This document shows, piece after piece, positions 43,024 to 51,601 of a stretch of 64,000 bases of DNA. Both the position numbers and the translations under genes were made by a program. This stretch comes from Micromonospora pisi (GTDB taxonomy: Bacteria > Actinomycetota > Actinomycetes > Mycobacteriales > Micromonosporaceae). The stretch lies in the NCBI RefSeq assembly GCF_003633685.1, contig NZ_RBKT01000001.1, positions 2,046,001 to 2,110,000 on the forward strand, read 5' to 3'. How positions within the stretch are numbered: the first letter of the stretch is position 1; each line of letters begins with the position of its first letter. The notes below the pieces were generated by a model. The model had not been told where the DNA came from, made no database searches, and saw only the letters and a list, made by a program, of their open reading frames with translations.

Positions 43024-43512
43024 TCACCCGTAGGTGCGCTTGAGGCCGTGAGTCAGGCGTCGGGCTCCCCGGGCGAGCAGGAAGAGCATCAGACCGATGA
43101 TGCCGGCGGTCAACAGCGACCAGTTGTCGCCCAGCACCACCCGGACGAGGCTGAAGAGAACAAGCCCGATGAAGGTGACGAACAGTACCGCCCGGATCAG
43201 GACAAAGGCCGCGACGGCGGAGGCGACGCGGCTGCGGGAAATGGAGCCGTCGCCCGTACCCGATCGGGTTCTCAGCACCGTGACCACGATGGCGATGGCG
43301 GCGAGCTGGGCAACCGCGCCGCCGACGGCGAACGGGAGCCCGGGCAACTCACCGGCCGCGAGCATCGCCGCTCCCCCGGCGGTGAAGCCGGTGAGGAGCA
43401 CCACCACGACGATCCCGGCCAGGACGGTGCGGACCGCACCGCGTCGGGACGAGGCGGGGTCGGACAGAGGCGTACGGTCGTCACCGGCGTCCACAGGCGC
43501 GCTCTCCTCCAT
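43024..43512 (-). CDS. Membrane protein of the WXG cassette (162 aa)
   Basis: A 162-residue protein with four hydrophobic helices after a charged 28-residue cytoplasmic N-terminus: VRTVLAGIVVVVLLTGFTAG, FAVGGAVAQLAAIAIVVTVL, VAAFVLIRAVLFVTFIGLVL and LLTAGIIGLMLFLLARGARR. Its ATG overlaps the stop of the WXG protein gene as TGATG. In effector cassettes this position often encodes immunity or membrane partners, but that is inference. No family recognised. Confidence 0.65.
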   Translation of the reverse strand: MEESAPVDAGDDRTPLSDPASSRRGAVRTVLAGIVVVVLLTGFTAGGAAMLAAGELPGLPFAVGGAVAQLAAIAIVVTVLRTRSGTGDGSISRSRVASAVAAFVLIRAVLFVTFIGLVLFSLVRVVLGDNWSLLTAGIIGLMLFLLARGARRLTHGLKRTYG

Positions 43513-44309
43513 CAGCTCTTGATGTTCCAGTCGAGGGTCTTCCCACCATCGTGGACCCGTCCGTTGGAGATGTCCGACACCAGCGTCGGCCAGTGCCCGT
43601 CCGGCAGACCGTCACTGTTGTGCAGACGCTGGTCCAGGTCCCGCATCTGGGTCCAGAGCGTGGTCAGGTAGGTGATGGACATGGTGACGACGGCGGTGGT
43701 CAGGGCGATGGCCTTGGCGGTGGAGGCACCGGCGGCAGCCGCCGCCGCGGGCGCGGTGACGACGCCGAGCGCCGCTGCCGCCGCCGCGATCAGCTCGACG
43801 ATGTACGGGGCGAGCACGGCGGCGATGGCGAGCCAGAAGGCGATCACACCGCCGGCCACCTTCCAGAGGGCGTCGTCCAGGTCGTCGGTGGCCGCCTTGA
43901 TCGCGGCGAGGGCCTTCACCTGGAGGGGCAGCAGTCCGTTGTAGGCGGTGGCGGCGGTCCCGGTCCAGTAGTCGTCGGTGACGAGCTGCCCGGCGTCGAC
44001 CTTCGAGACGAGTTCGTGGACCGGGCCGCCGACCTGCTGGGTCCAGGTCTGGCCGTGCGAGTAGAGGGTCCAGGGCACACCCCAGCGGGTGAAGAACTTG
44101 CCGACCTCGGAAAAGAACTTCGTCACCAGCTCGCCGAACCTGCGCAACAGGTCCAACGCACCCTGGGCCAGCGGTCCGAGGAAGCGGAGACCGTCGTTGA
44201 CCCGGTCGATGATGTCGTTGGCGAGCTTCTCGATCCGACGGATCCCATCGTCGAGAGTGTGGATCAGGTCGTTGAACTCCGACTCGGACAGTGGCAGACC
44301 GTGCCCCAC
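43512..44309 (-). CDS. WXG100-type protein with hydrophobic C-terminal half
   Basis: A 265-residue protein. The N-terminal 110 residues are helical (FNDLIHTLDDGIRRIEKLAN) and the turn motif YWTGTAATAY places W115-T-G117 as in WXG100 substrates of type VII secretion. Residues 135-215 are strongly hydrophobic (GGVIAFWLAIAAVLAPYIVE, then an Ala-rich run), and the C-terminus is polar (GGKTLDWNIKS). It looks like a secreted or membrane-inserting effector or scaffold, not a plain 100-residue EsxA. No enzymatic motif is seen. Coupled to neighbours on both sides. Confidence 0.65.
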   Translation of the reverse strand: MGHGLPLSESEFNDLIHTLDDGIRRIEKLANDIIDRVNDGLRFLGPLAQGALDLLRRFGELVTKFFSEVGKFFTRWGVPWTLYSHGQTWTQQVGGPVHELVSKVDAGQLVTDDYWTGTAATAYNGLLPLQVKALAAIKAATDDLDDALWKVAGGVIAFWLAIAAVLAPYIVELIAAAAAALGVVTAPAAAAAAGASTAKAIALTTAVVTMSITYLTTLWTQMRDLDQRLHNSDGLPDGHWPTLVSDISNGRVHDGGKTLDWNIKS

Positions 44310-44320
44310 CGCGCTCCCCT

Positions 44321-44644
44321 TCAGTAGATGTTGTCGAGCCGGTGTACGGCGTTGGCCTCGTCCCGCTCGTACCCGTCGGCCGCGCTGCGCAGCCCGGAGG
44401 CGAGCGTGTCGAAGGTGACGGCCCCCTCCCCGAGCAGCCGGACGATCCGGTCCTGAAGCTGCTGGTAGAGCTCCACCAGCCCCACCTTGTCGCCGATGTA
44501 GGAGAAGTGCAGGCCACCGAGGTCCAGCCGGGCGCCCACCGCGGCGGCGTCCCGCAGTACGTCGGCGGATTCGTCCCAGACCGCCGCGTCCTTGCGCAGC
44601 GCCTCGATCGACGCCTTCAGTTTCTGCTCACCAGGTGGCGCCAT
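44321..44644 (-). CDS. ESX-like helical-hairpin protein (107 aa)
   Basis: A 107-residue protein predicted as two long helices (KLKASIEALRKDAAVWDESA and LVELYQQLQDRIVRLLGEGA with a final FDTLASGLRSAADGYERDE). Size and pattern suit an EsxA/B-like partner, though the canonical W-x-G turn is replaced by HFSYIGDKVG. It begins one base after the YbaB-like stop (TGACATG) and precedes the WXG protein by 11 bp, so the two may form a heterodimer. Confidence 0.65.
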   Translation of the reverse strand: MAPPGEQKLKASIEALRKDAAVWDESADVLRDAAAVGARLDLGGLHFSYIGDKVGLVELYQQLQDRIVRLLGEGAVTFDTLASGLRSAADGYERDEANAVHRLDNIY

Positions 44645-44645
44645 G

Positions 44646-45392
44646 TCAGTCTTCCCCTCGGGGTTGTCTCGTGGCCAGGCCGAGGTCGGCGAGAAGCTGC
44701 GCCGGGTCGGCGGTCATCCGGTCGAGCTCCTGGAACGGCCACGAGCCCTTGAACGACGTACGCCGGCGCTCCGAGTCCTGGTAGGCGGCCTGGACGGCGG
44801 CGGTGACCGTGCGGCCGACCCGGTCGTCGTCGGTGGCGGCGAGCCACTGCGGGTCCAGTTGTACAGCGGCGAGTCGGCCACCGGTCAGCGTCACGCGTAC
44901 CCGATTCTCGGCGTCACCGCTGGTCACACTCTCCCGGGCGTGCCGCTCGGCCTCGACGGCCACCTCATCGAGCCGGGCGAACGAGTCCTTGAGTACGTAG
45001 AACAGGCCCCGGGCGAAAGTGGTCGACGAGTCGTCCATCGGCGCAGCGGAGTCGACCACGAGGGCGGTGGAATGGTCCGATGGCAGATCGGGTGCGGCTC
45101 GGTTGTCGAGGACGGCCGCCCAGGTCTCGGCCGCGCGAAGGGCCGCCTCGTCAGCGGCTTCCACGATCGCGTTCCCCAGTTCGCCGGAGGCGAGGTTCCG
45201 ACGCCACCCAGGAAGCAGCTCGATCGCGGCCACCCGACCTTCCGGGCCGAGCGTGACGCGTACGGCTTCCCGGGAGTCCCGGGCGGACGACTCGGCCGTC
45301 TCCCGCTGCCCCGCCGCGAGCCGCTGGTTCAGCTCCTCCGCCATCCGGCGAAGCTCCTCCAACTCGGCGAACTCGTCGAGCGTCTCACTCAT
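44646..45392 (-). CDS. YbaB/EbfC-like protein heading the WXG cassette
   Basis: A 248-residue protein with two similar halves: a coiled N-terminal part (ELEELRRMAEELNQRLAAGQ) followed by VRVTLGPEGRVAAIELLPGW, and later VRVTLTGGRLAAVQLDPQWL. The strand pattern matches YbaB/EbfC proteins, here duplicated. In actinomycetes YbaB-like genes frequently precede ESX-type genes and may act as chaperones or nucleoid factors. ATG 45392 follows GAGGG. First gene of a four-gene minus-strand operon. Confidence 0.75.
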   Translation of the reverse strand: MSETLDEFAELEELRRMAEELNQRLAAGQRETAESSARDSREAVRVTLGPEGRVAAIELLPGWRRNLASGELGNAIVEAADEAALRAAETWAAVLDNRAAPDLPSDHSTALVVDSAAPMDDSSTTFARGLFYVLKDSFARLDEVAVEAERHARESVTSGDAENRVRVTLTGGRLAAVQLDPQWLAATDDDRVGRTVTAAVQAAYQDSERRRTSFKGSWPFQELDRMTADPAQLLADLGLATRQPRGED

Positions 45393-45583
45393 GCAACAGC
45401 CCTCGCCGATCAGATCATCTCCGGTGCGCCCAACCTAGCGTCATGGTGCCCACCCCGCTGCCCCCGGTCGCCGTCGCCAGGGGCGGTCCCACCACTACGG
45501 ATCGTCTCTCCTCGCTCCACGGATAAGCGCCCGTGTATCCGAGTCTGGACTCGATCCTGGTCGGCGCGTTAGCCTCGGCCACC

Positions 45584-46135
45584 ATGACCAGTGCAAACGA
45601 GCCGGTTCTCCGGGAACCACCGGTGGCGGGCGACGAGACAGCCACCCTCCTGGGCTCCCTGGAACGCCAGCGAGCGACCCTGGCGTGGAAGTGCGGCGGG
45701 CTGGACGCGGCCGGTATGAGAGTGACGATCGGCGCCTCGTCGATCACCCTGGGCGGTCTGCTCAAGCACCTGGCCGCCGTCGAGGCGATCACGTTCTCGT
45801 GGAAGCTGCTCGGCGCCGATCCGGGTTCTCCGTGGAACGCGGTCGACTGGGAGAACGACCCCGACTGGCCGTGGCATTCGGCCGCCGAGGACTCCCCCGA
45901 AGAACTCTTCGCGCTCTGGCAGGACGCCGTGACCCGCGCCCGCGCGATGGTGCGGCAGGCACTGGCCGACGGTGGCCTGGACCATCCCGGCACGATCACC
46001 ACCTCGGACGGCGAGTCACCCAGCCTGCGGCGTCTCCTGATCGACATGATCGAGGAGTACGCCCGACACGTCGGCCACGCCGACCTCATCCGCGAGTCGG
46101 TGGACGGGCTCACCGGTGAGGATCCACCGGCCTGA
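45584..46135 (+). CDS. DinB/DUF664 family protein
   Basis: A 183-residue protein: LLGSLERQRATLAWKCGGLD, then SSITLGGLLKHLAAVEAITF and IEEYARHVGHADLIRESVDG. The three His positions (KHLAAVE, RHVGHAD) are the metal site of DinB-fold thiol-dependent enzymes; the sequence matches the 'mini-circle protein' DUF664 group. I start at ATG 45584 (MTSANEP). The likely reaction is a bacillithiol/mycothiol-linked transfer, not determined. Unlike the decayed relative at 2150-2806, this copy looks intact. Confidence 0.83.
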   Translation: MTSANEPVLREPPVAGDETATLLGSLERQRATLAWKCGGLDAAGMRVTIGASSITLGGLLKHLAAVEAITFSWKLLGADPGSPWNAVDWENDPDWPWHSAAEDSPEELFALWQDAVTRARAMVRQALADGGLDHPGTITTSDGESPSLRRLLIDMIEEYARHVGHADLIRESVDGLTGEDPPA

Positions 46136-46164
46136 CGCCCCATGATGTCAGGGTCCTCTCCATA

Positions 46165-46695
46165 ATGGCGAGAATGGACATCATGCCCGGGGTTGGCGTC
46201 GAAGCCGTGAAGATCGGTGATCCACGCAGCGATGTTGAGCGGAGGCTCGGGCCTCCGGCCCACGCCGGCAAGCGTCCTCGCGCCGTCTACGACTCGGTGG
46301 ACCCGATGCTCGTCGTCACCTACGACGAGGACGACATCGTCGAACTTGTCGAGATCGGCTACGGCGTCGACAACCAGGTCTACTTCGACGGGGTGCAACT
46401 CACCTACCGGTTCATGGACGAGGTGATGGCCGACCTGGCAGCCAAGGGCCAGTTGGGCACCCCGTCCGACATCGGGTTCGACCTGCGAGCCGGCTTCGCC
46501 ATCTACTCGATGGACTCGTTGACGGCCCAGGACCTGGATCCGGACGCGCCCGAGGACGACCCGCGCCGCGTCGTCGAGGGCGTATCGGTCGCGCCCTACG
46601 CGTACTTCACCGCCGATCCGCCGCCGTTGGACGGGACCGACGAGGAACTCGATGCCTGGCTGCGGAAGCGAGGGATGCTGCCGGCGGAGTCGTGA
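46165..46695 (+). CDS. Conserved hypothetical acidic protein (176 aa)
   Basis: An acidic protein: GVEAVKIGDPRSDVERRLGP, PMLVVTYDEDDIVELVEIGY, QVYFDGVQLTYRFMDEVMAD. The 'IG....DVE.RLG' opening recurs in bacterial proteins that resemble immunity proteins or SmpA-like modules, but the family is not certain. No signal or membrane segment. The start may be ATG 46165 or 46174. It follows the DinB gene by 29 bp and may be co-transcribed. Confidence 0.6.
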   Translation: MARMDIMPGVGVEAVKIGDPRSDVERRLGPPAHAGKRPRAVYDSVDPMLVVTYDEDDIVELVEIGYGVDNQVYFDGVQLTYRFMDEVMADLAAKGQLGTPSDIGFDLRAGFAIYSMDSLTAQDLDPDAPEDDPRRVVEGVSVAPYAYFTADPPPLDGTDEELDAWLRKRGMLPAES

Positions 46696-46790
46696 CCGCC
46701 GAGCGGGTCGGTGGCTAACCCAACCGCGCCTTGGTGGAGCGGCACCCGCAGCCTCGCCGATCTCCGTTGCTCCTGCTGCGCGGCGAGCGG

Positions 46791-47357
46791 TCAGGCACGG
46801 AACGCGTCGAGCACCATGATCGCGTACCGGCGCCAGACGTTTGGGTCGTTTTCCCGCAGCACGATCAGCTGACGGACCGCGCCACAGAGGATGACCCGCA
46901 CGTCCCGTACGGTCGCGTCGGGCCGTACCTGGCCGGAACCGGCGGCGTTTTGCAGTAACAGGCCGATGAGGTCGAGCAGCTTTCCTGCCGACGGTATGCG
47001 TGCCTCGAAGAAGGCGGTCGCCAGGCCACGGTTGCGGGCCAGTTCGTCGAAGAGAGCCAGGACGTATTCGTTCAGGCCACGGTACGCGTCCGGCGCGGCC
47101 AACGCCTGCCGTGCCCCAGCTTCCAGCCGGTTGAAATGCTCGCCGGCAACGGCCGCGACGAGGTCCTCCTTGGTCGGATAGCTGCGATAGACGGTGGCGC
47201 GTCCGACGCCCGCCCGGGCGGCGACCTGGGGCACTGTCACCCCGAGGCCGTGCTCTGCGAACAACTCCTGGGCCGCGGCGACAACCTGTTCCTGGTTACG
47301 GCGGGCGTCGGAGCGCCGGTGCGTGCGGGCAGCGCTGGAGGGTCGCGGCTCTGTCAC
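46791..47357 (-). CDS. TetR-family regulator of the CMD/SnoaL gene
   Basis: A 188-residue TetR protein with HTH NQEQVVAAAQELFAEHGLGV and VPQVAARAGVGRATVYRSYP plus TKEDLVAAV at residues 20-70, and a SbtR-like C-terminal domain. I start at GTG 47357 (TEPRPSSAART). It lies 30 bp downstream of the CMD/SnoaL fusion gene on the same strand and is probably the second gene of that operon. The large palindrome upstream of the operon (48334-48378) is its likely site. Confidence 0.87.
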   Translation of the reverse strand: MTEPRPSSAARTHRRSDARRNQEQVVAAAQELFAEHGLGVTVPQVAARAGVGRATVYRSYPTKEDLVAAVAGEHFNRLEAGARQALAAPDAYRGLNEYVLALFDELARNRGLATAFFEARIPSAGKLLDLIGLLLQNAAGSGQVRPDATVRDVRVILCGAVRQLIVLRENDPNVWRRYAIMVLDAFRA

Positions 47358-47387
47358 CGCATCAGCGTCCCACACCACCACTGGCGC

Positions 47388-48317
47388 TCAGGCCGTCTCG
47401 GCGTCGAGCTTGGTCAACGTCTCTTCGCCATAGACCTGGGTCACCGGCACCTGAAGCACGGTGCTGACCCGACCGAAGGTCCAGTAGTAGCCGGCGACCT
47501 GGATGACCTCGACGATCTCACGGTCGCTGAGGTGCTCGCGGGCCTCGGCGAACAGCTCGTCGCTCACCGTCGGCCGCTGCGCGATGTCGGCGGTGAAGCG
47601 CATGACCAGGCTGTCGTACGCGGAGAGGCTCGGATCGGTCAGCCGGCGCTCTTTGATGAGCCGGCGGGTCTCGTCGCTGACGCCGGCCGCTCGGGCGATC
47701 GGCACGTGCTGAGCGGTCACGAAACCGCAGTCGGTGTACTCGGCGGTGGTAAGGATGACCAGTTCTCGCGTACGTTCGGGCAGTTCGAGCCCGGTGAACA
47801 GGGTTCGGGCGAACTGGATGAACGGCTTCACCGTGCCGGTCGACTGGGTGAGCATCTTGACCTGCGGGTCGGGCGGCAGTGCGCTGAGGAAGGTGCTGAC
47901 CTCCGGGGGGATGGTCGCCGGGTCCGGATCCGGCAGCCGTGGCCCTTCCGAGGGGGACTTATCCCCGATTTCGACGCCCGTCTCGCCGAGCTCGGCGAAG
48001 CGGCCGTCCGGCGCGAACCGACCGAACACGACGACCTCCTTTTGGGCAGTCGTGCCGTCGTTCATCGTAATCCGGTAGCGGTGCCGCTCCGCGTACTGGT
48101 CGCCGTCGACCACCTCGTCGAGCACGGTGACCGTGCCGCCACGGATCTGACCGCGGACGGCGATGACCATCTGACGGAACGCCGCCCGGTCCATCTCCCG
48201 GCCCTCGGCCCGGTGGACGTAGCCGGGGGCGTAGTACCTGTCGAGTGCCGTCTCAAGGTCCTCGGTCGGATAGAGGGCCACGGCGCGGAGAGCGTCGCTG
48301 ATGCGTACGTGTGCCAT
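47388..48317 (-). CDS. SnoaL-CMD fusion protein
   Basis: A 309-residue fusion. Residues 1-120 form a SnoaL-like domain (DLETALDRYYAPGYVHRAEG, VFGRFAPDGRFAELGE). Residues 140-300 form a carboxymuconolactone decarboxylase/AhpD-like domain (LFTGLELPERTRELVILTTA). The AhpD redox motif E-x3-C-x2-C-x3-H reads E193, C197, V200, H204: the second cysteine is valine, so dithiol peroxidase chemistry is unlikely. It may act as a hydrolase, isomerase or a single-thiol enzyme. ACATCTCCTG precedes the ATG at 48317 on the + strand, giving CAGGAGATGT as ribosome site. Confidence 0.85.
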   Translation of the reverse strand: MAHVRISDALRAVALYPTEDLETALDRYYAPGYVHRAEGREMDRAAFRQMVIAVRGQIRGGTVTVLDEVVDGDQYAERHRYRITMNDGTTAQKEVVVFGRFAPDGRFAELGETGVEIGDKSPSEGPRLPDPDPATIPPEVSTFLSALPPDPQVKMLTQSTGTVKPFIQFARTLFTGLELPERTRELVILTTAEYTDCGFVTAQHVPIARAAGVSDETRRLIKERRLTDPSLSAYDSLVMRFTADIAQRPTVSDELFAEAREHLSDREIVEVIQVAGYYWTFGRVSTVLQVPVTQVYGEETLTKLDAETA

Positions 48318-48333
48318 GTGACATCTCCTGTAA

Positions 48334-48378
48334 GTGGACTCGCGTGTCCGCTAAACCGTAGCGGACACGCGAGTCCGC
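48334..48378. promoter_or_regulatory. Double palindromic operator
   Basis: An 18-bp perfect inverted repeat (arms 48336-48353 and 48359-48376, spacer AACCG). Each arm is itself a palindrome of the form GGAC-N6-GTCC; the right one extends to GCGGAC-N6-GTCCGC (48361-48378). Two TetR dimers could therefore bind 25 bp apart, directly before the SnoaL-CMD gene. Confidence 0.8.
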
Positions 48379-48467
48379 TTGCCAGTACGCTGCCTCACAG
48401 CCCGGCTTGATCGACATCGTCGGCGATGTCAGGGACACCTTCCATAAAGTCAGGTGAGCTTGACTAG

Positions 48468-48902
48468 ATGGAAGGGTCACGTTACCTTCGTTCCATGGTG
48501 AAGCAGGCACAGCAGGATCAAGTGGCACGCGCGGCCCGCCGCGCCGCTCTCATCGACGGCCTACCGGTGGTCACGCTGGGCTGGGTGGCCCTGGCGCTCG
48601 GCAGCAGCCCGGACCAAAGCGCCACCCAGAAGGCGTGGTGGATTGCCGCTACCGGCGCGTTCGCGCTCACCATGGCATGGGTTCTGCTGCGGGCGTTCCG
48701 CCGTGCCGACGAGTATCTACGCAAGATCCAGTTGGAGAGCATGGCCATAGCGTTCGCGGTGGTCCTCGTGGCGCTACAAGTGGCCGCTGTGCTCGATTCC
48801 GCAGGCATCATCCAGCTCCATCAGCTCACGCAGCTGATCATCATCGGCGGCATGGCGATCTGGTATGTGACCGCGGACCTGCGCACCCGCTTCAACCGAT
48901 GA
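48468..48902 (+). CDS. Small membrane protein paired with HTH gene
   Basis: A 144-residue protein with three or four hydrophobic helices (LPVVTLGWVALALGSS, WWIAATGAFALTMAWVLLRA, MAIAFAVVLVALQVAAVL and LIIIGGMAIWYVTADLRTR). FRRADEYLRKIQLESMAIAF is typical of small membrane proteins encoded next to YozG/HipB-like regulators. ATG 48468 has AGGTGAG upstream; ATG 48495 (MVKQAQQ) is an alternative. It precedes the HTH gene by 13 bp. Confidence 0.75.
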   Translation: MEGSRYLRSMVKQAQQDQVARAARRAALIDGLPVVTLGWVALALGSSPDQSATQKAWWIAATGAFALTMAWVLLRAFRRADEYLRKIQLESMAIAFAVVLVALQVAAVLDSAGIIQLHQLTQLIIIGGMAIWYVTADLRTRFNR

Positions 48903-48915
48903 ACGCACCACACCG

Positions 48916-49200
48916 ATGAAGAACCGACTACGCGAACTGCGAGCAGCCCACCGGTGGAGCCAGGCCGACCTGGCCGACCGGTGCAAGGTCTCGCGACAGG
49001 CCATCAACGCCATCGAAACCGAACGGTACGACCCCAGCCTGCCCCTGGCCTTCACCATCGCCGACATCTTCGGTCGGACCATCGAGGAGATCTTCCTGCC
49101 CGACCGGGCGGACACGACGAACGACCCGGGCCCATCCGGAGAGGACAGCTCGCGAGATCAGGCTTCGAACCGCCCGGATACGCGAGCCGTATCGGACTGA
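48916..49200 (+). CDS. Small XRE-family regulator
   Basis: A 94-residue protein consisting of one helix-turn-helix: MKNRLRELRAAHRWSQADLA, DRCKVSRQAINAIETERYDP and SLPLAFTIADIFGRTIEEIF, followed by an acidic disordered tail. This is the compact regulator type (IETxRYxPSL) that is almost always encoded with a membrane protein, as here. The pair probably senses a membrane-related signal; target unknown. Confidence 0.88.
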   Translation: MKNRLRELRAAHRWSQADLADRCKVSRQAINAIETERYDPSLPLAFTIADIFGRTIEEIFLPDRADTTNDPGPSGEDSSRDQASNRPDTRAVSD

Positions 49201-49381
49201 CATTCGTCTGCGACTCAGGGACGGCCTGCTTCGGGTCGAACTGATTGCGTCGGCATGGGGCTCAGCTCTCCCCCGCCGGGCGTCGCTGGGCCGCCAGGGT
49301 TCCCATCTCCTCGGCTCGCGCCGACCTGCTGCCGGCCGCCGGCGGTAGCGGTGAGTCCTTTGCGGACGGTAGCCTTTATCG

Positions 49382-49915
49382 ATGTTGCAATATGCCGCTG
49401 GAAGCGAAGGCACGCTCGCAATCACTCCACAATGGCAAGAGCTCATCGTCGGGGCTGTGGCGTTCTCGCTGGTGTGCTTCGTGTTGATGAAATTCGTCTT
49501 TCCCCGGATGGAGCAGATGCTCCAGGCGAGAACCGAGGCGATCGAGGGCGGCATCAAACGCGCGGAGGCCACCCGGTCCGAGGCGGGTCAGCTGCTGGAG
49601 CAGTACCGTGCCCAGATAGCCGAGGCGCGGGACGAGGCCAGGCGGATCCGCGACGACGCTCGAGTCGACGCCGAGCGGATCCGGCAGAGCGCGCTGGCCG
49701 ACGCGCAGGTGGAGGTGGAACGGGCCGTATCGGCCGCCAGGGAGTTGCTGGCTGGGGAGCGGCAGGCGGTCGCCCGGGAACTACGCGCCGAGGTCGGCGC
49801 GCTCGCGGTCGAACTGGCGGGCACGATCGTGGGTGAGTCACTGGCCGAGGAAGCTCGGCGCGCCTGCACGGTCGAGCGGTTCCTCGCCGAACGCGAGGCC
49901 GTCTCAACGTCCTGA
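49382..49915 (+). CDS. Orphan F0F1 ATP synthase subunit b-like protein
   Basis: A 177-residue protein closely patterned on AtpF: a short lead, one hydrophobic helix (ELIVGAVAFSLVCFVLMKFV), FPRMEQMLQARTEAIEGGIK, a long charged coiled coil, and the typical end LRAEVGALAVELAGTIVGES with TVERFLAEREA. Subunit b is the peripheral stalk that links F0 to F1. No other atp gene lies nearby, so it is a second, free-standing copy or a repurposed stalk protein. ATG 49382 lacks a strong ribosome site. Confidence 0.82.
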   Translation: MLQYAAGSEGTLAITPQWQELIVGAVAFSLVCFVLMKFVFPRMEQMLQARTEAIEGGIKRAEATRSEAGQLLEQYRAQIAEARDEARRIRDDARVDAERIRQSALADAQVEVERAVSAARELLAGERQAVARELRAEVGALAVELAGTIVGESLAEEARRACTVERFLAEREAVSTS

Positions 49916-50006
49916 CGGGTCCGCTCTTGGCGAGAGCGGCGGTAAGCCGCCGACAGCCGGCGGGACGGCCACGCCCGCTGGTCGACTCGACCGATACTGT
50001 CGCGAC

Positions 50007-50198
50007 GTGGCTGACCCCATCGATCTGAGTCTCGACCGAGCAACTGCCGAGGATCTTCGCGACGCCCTCCACGACCTGGGTGAGCACCTGGCCGCCGGCC
50101 GCCAGATCCCTCCGATGCCCGGCGCAACCAACTCCCGGCTCGGGGCTTTGCTCCGCGACCTCGATGTACGGCTAGGAGGGCCGGGCAGGTTCTCGTAG
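50007..50198 (+). CDS. Small conserved hypothetical protein beside rnpB (63 aa)
   Basis: GTG 50007 opens VADPIDLSLDRATAEDLRDA, then LHDLGEHLAAGRQIPPMPGA and an end LLRDLDVRLGGPGRFS. TACTGT (49995-50000) stands six bases before the GTG, which suggests a leaderless transcript. It is convergent with the RNase P RNA gene. No function is known to me. Confidence 0.6.
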   Translation: MADPIDLSLDRATAEDLRDALHDLGEHLAAGRQIPPMPGATNSRLGALLRDLDVRLGGPGRFS

Positions 50199-50290
50199 CT
50201 CGGACACCCAGCCGGACCGGTTCGGAAGCAGACGGGGCCGGCCCCGCCGCCGTTCAGAGCCATGATCAGGACTGTGCCCTGGAGGGCGAC

Positions 50291-50731
<441 letters not shown>

Positions 50732-50820
50732 GTCGCCCGGCAAGTCTACTTGTCGACACCGTCACAGAGTCGCCGGGAGTAACGCCGTCCCGACCTGGCC
50801 GCTGACTACTCTCAGCAGCG

Positions 50821-51567
50821 ATGGATCTCCTCGATGCGGGCCTGCTGCTCGCCGCCGGGCTCGCCGCGGGCACCATCAACGCGGTTGCCGGTGGCGGGTC
50901 GTTGATCACGTTTCCGGCACTGATCGCGATCGGTATGCCGCCGATTCAGGCTAACGTAACCAATTCCGTATCGGTTTGTCCGGGTTATCTGGCGGCGGTC
51001 GCCGGCAGCAAGGACGATCTTCCCGACCGCAGCCGGGTCCTGCCGTTGATCCCCACGGCGGCGCTCGGCGCCACCGCCGGTGGCCTGCTGCTGCTGAACA
51101 CCTCCGAAGACGCGTTCAAGATCGTCATTCCGGTTCTGGTGCTCGGCGCGACGGCCGTACTCGCGTTTCAGGATCGATTGCGCCGGCTGGTCGGTCATCC
51201 GGCGGATCTCAGCCCGCGCCGCCGTACCCTCACCCTCCAGGGCATGGTCGCGCTCGGTTCGGTGTACGGGGGCTACTTCGGCGCCGCCCTCGGCGTGATG
51301 TTGGTCGCCGGTCTCGCCCTGGTGCTGGACGAAAAACTGGCCCGGGTCAGCGCGCTCAAGAACGTGATCTCGGCGGTCGTCGGGCTGACCACCATCGTCA
51401 TCTTCTCCGCCTTCGGGCCGGTGGACTGGGCGGCGGTGGCTATCGTGGCGCCGGCGACCCTGGTCGGGGGCTATTTTGGTGCCCGGCTGGCCCGCCAACT
51501 ACCGCCGGCCGTACTCAAAGGCGTGATTGTCGCCTTCGGTACGACCATCGGCGTTCTGCTCATCTAG
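50821..51567 (+). CDS. TauE/SafE-family sulfite/anion exporter
   Basis: A 248-residue membrane protein with about eight helices in two repeats: [20 protein letters not shown] with [31 protein letters not shown], and in the second half [20 protein letters not shown] with [11 protein letters not shown]. These glycine-rich GGGS and GGYFGA motifs define the family, which exports sulfite, sulfoacetate or other anions. The substrate is unknown. It follows rnpB divergently and precedes the GNAT gene by 34 bp. Confidence 0.88.
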   Translation: MDLLDAGLLLAAGLAAGTINAVAGGGSLITFPALIAIGMPPIQANVTNSVSVCPGYLAAVAGSKDDLPDRSRVLPLIPTAALGATAGGLLLLNTSEDAFKIVIPVLVLGATAVLAFQDRLRRLVGHPADLSPRRRTLTLQGMVALGSVYGGYFGAALGVMLVAGLALVLDEKLARVSALKNVISAVVGLTTIVIFSAFGPVDWAAVAIVAPATLVGGYFGARLARQLPPAVLKGVIVAFGTTIGVLLI

Positions 51568-51601
51568 GGTCTGGGGACCAGTCCGCACGGGGAGACAACG
51601 C

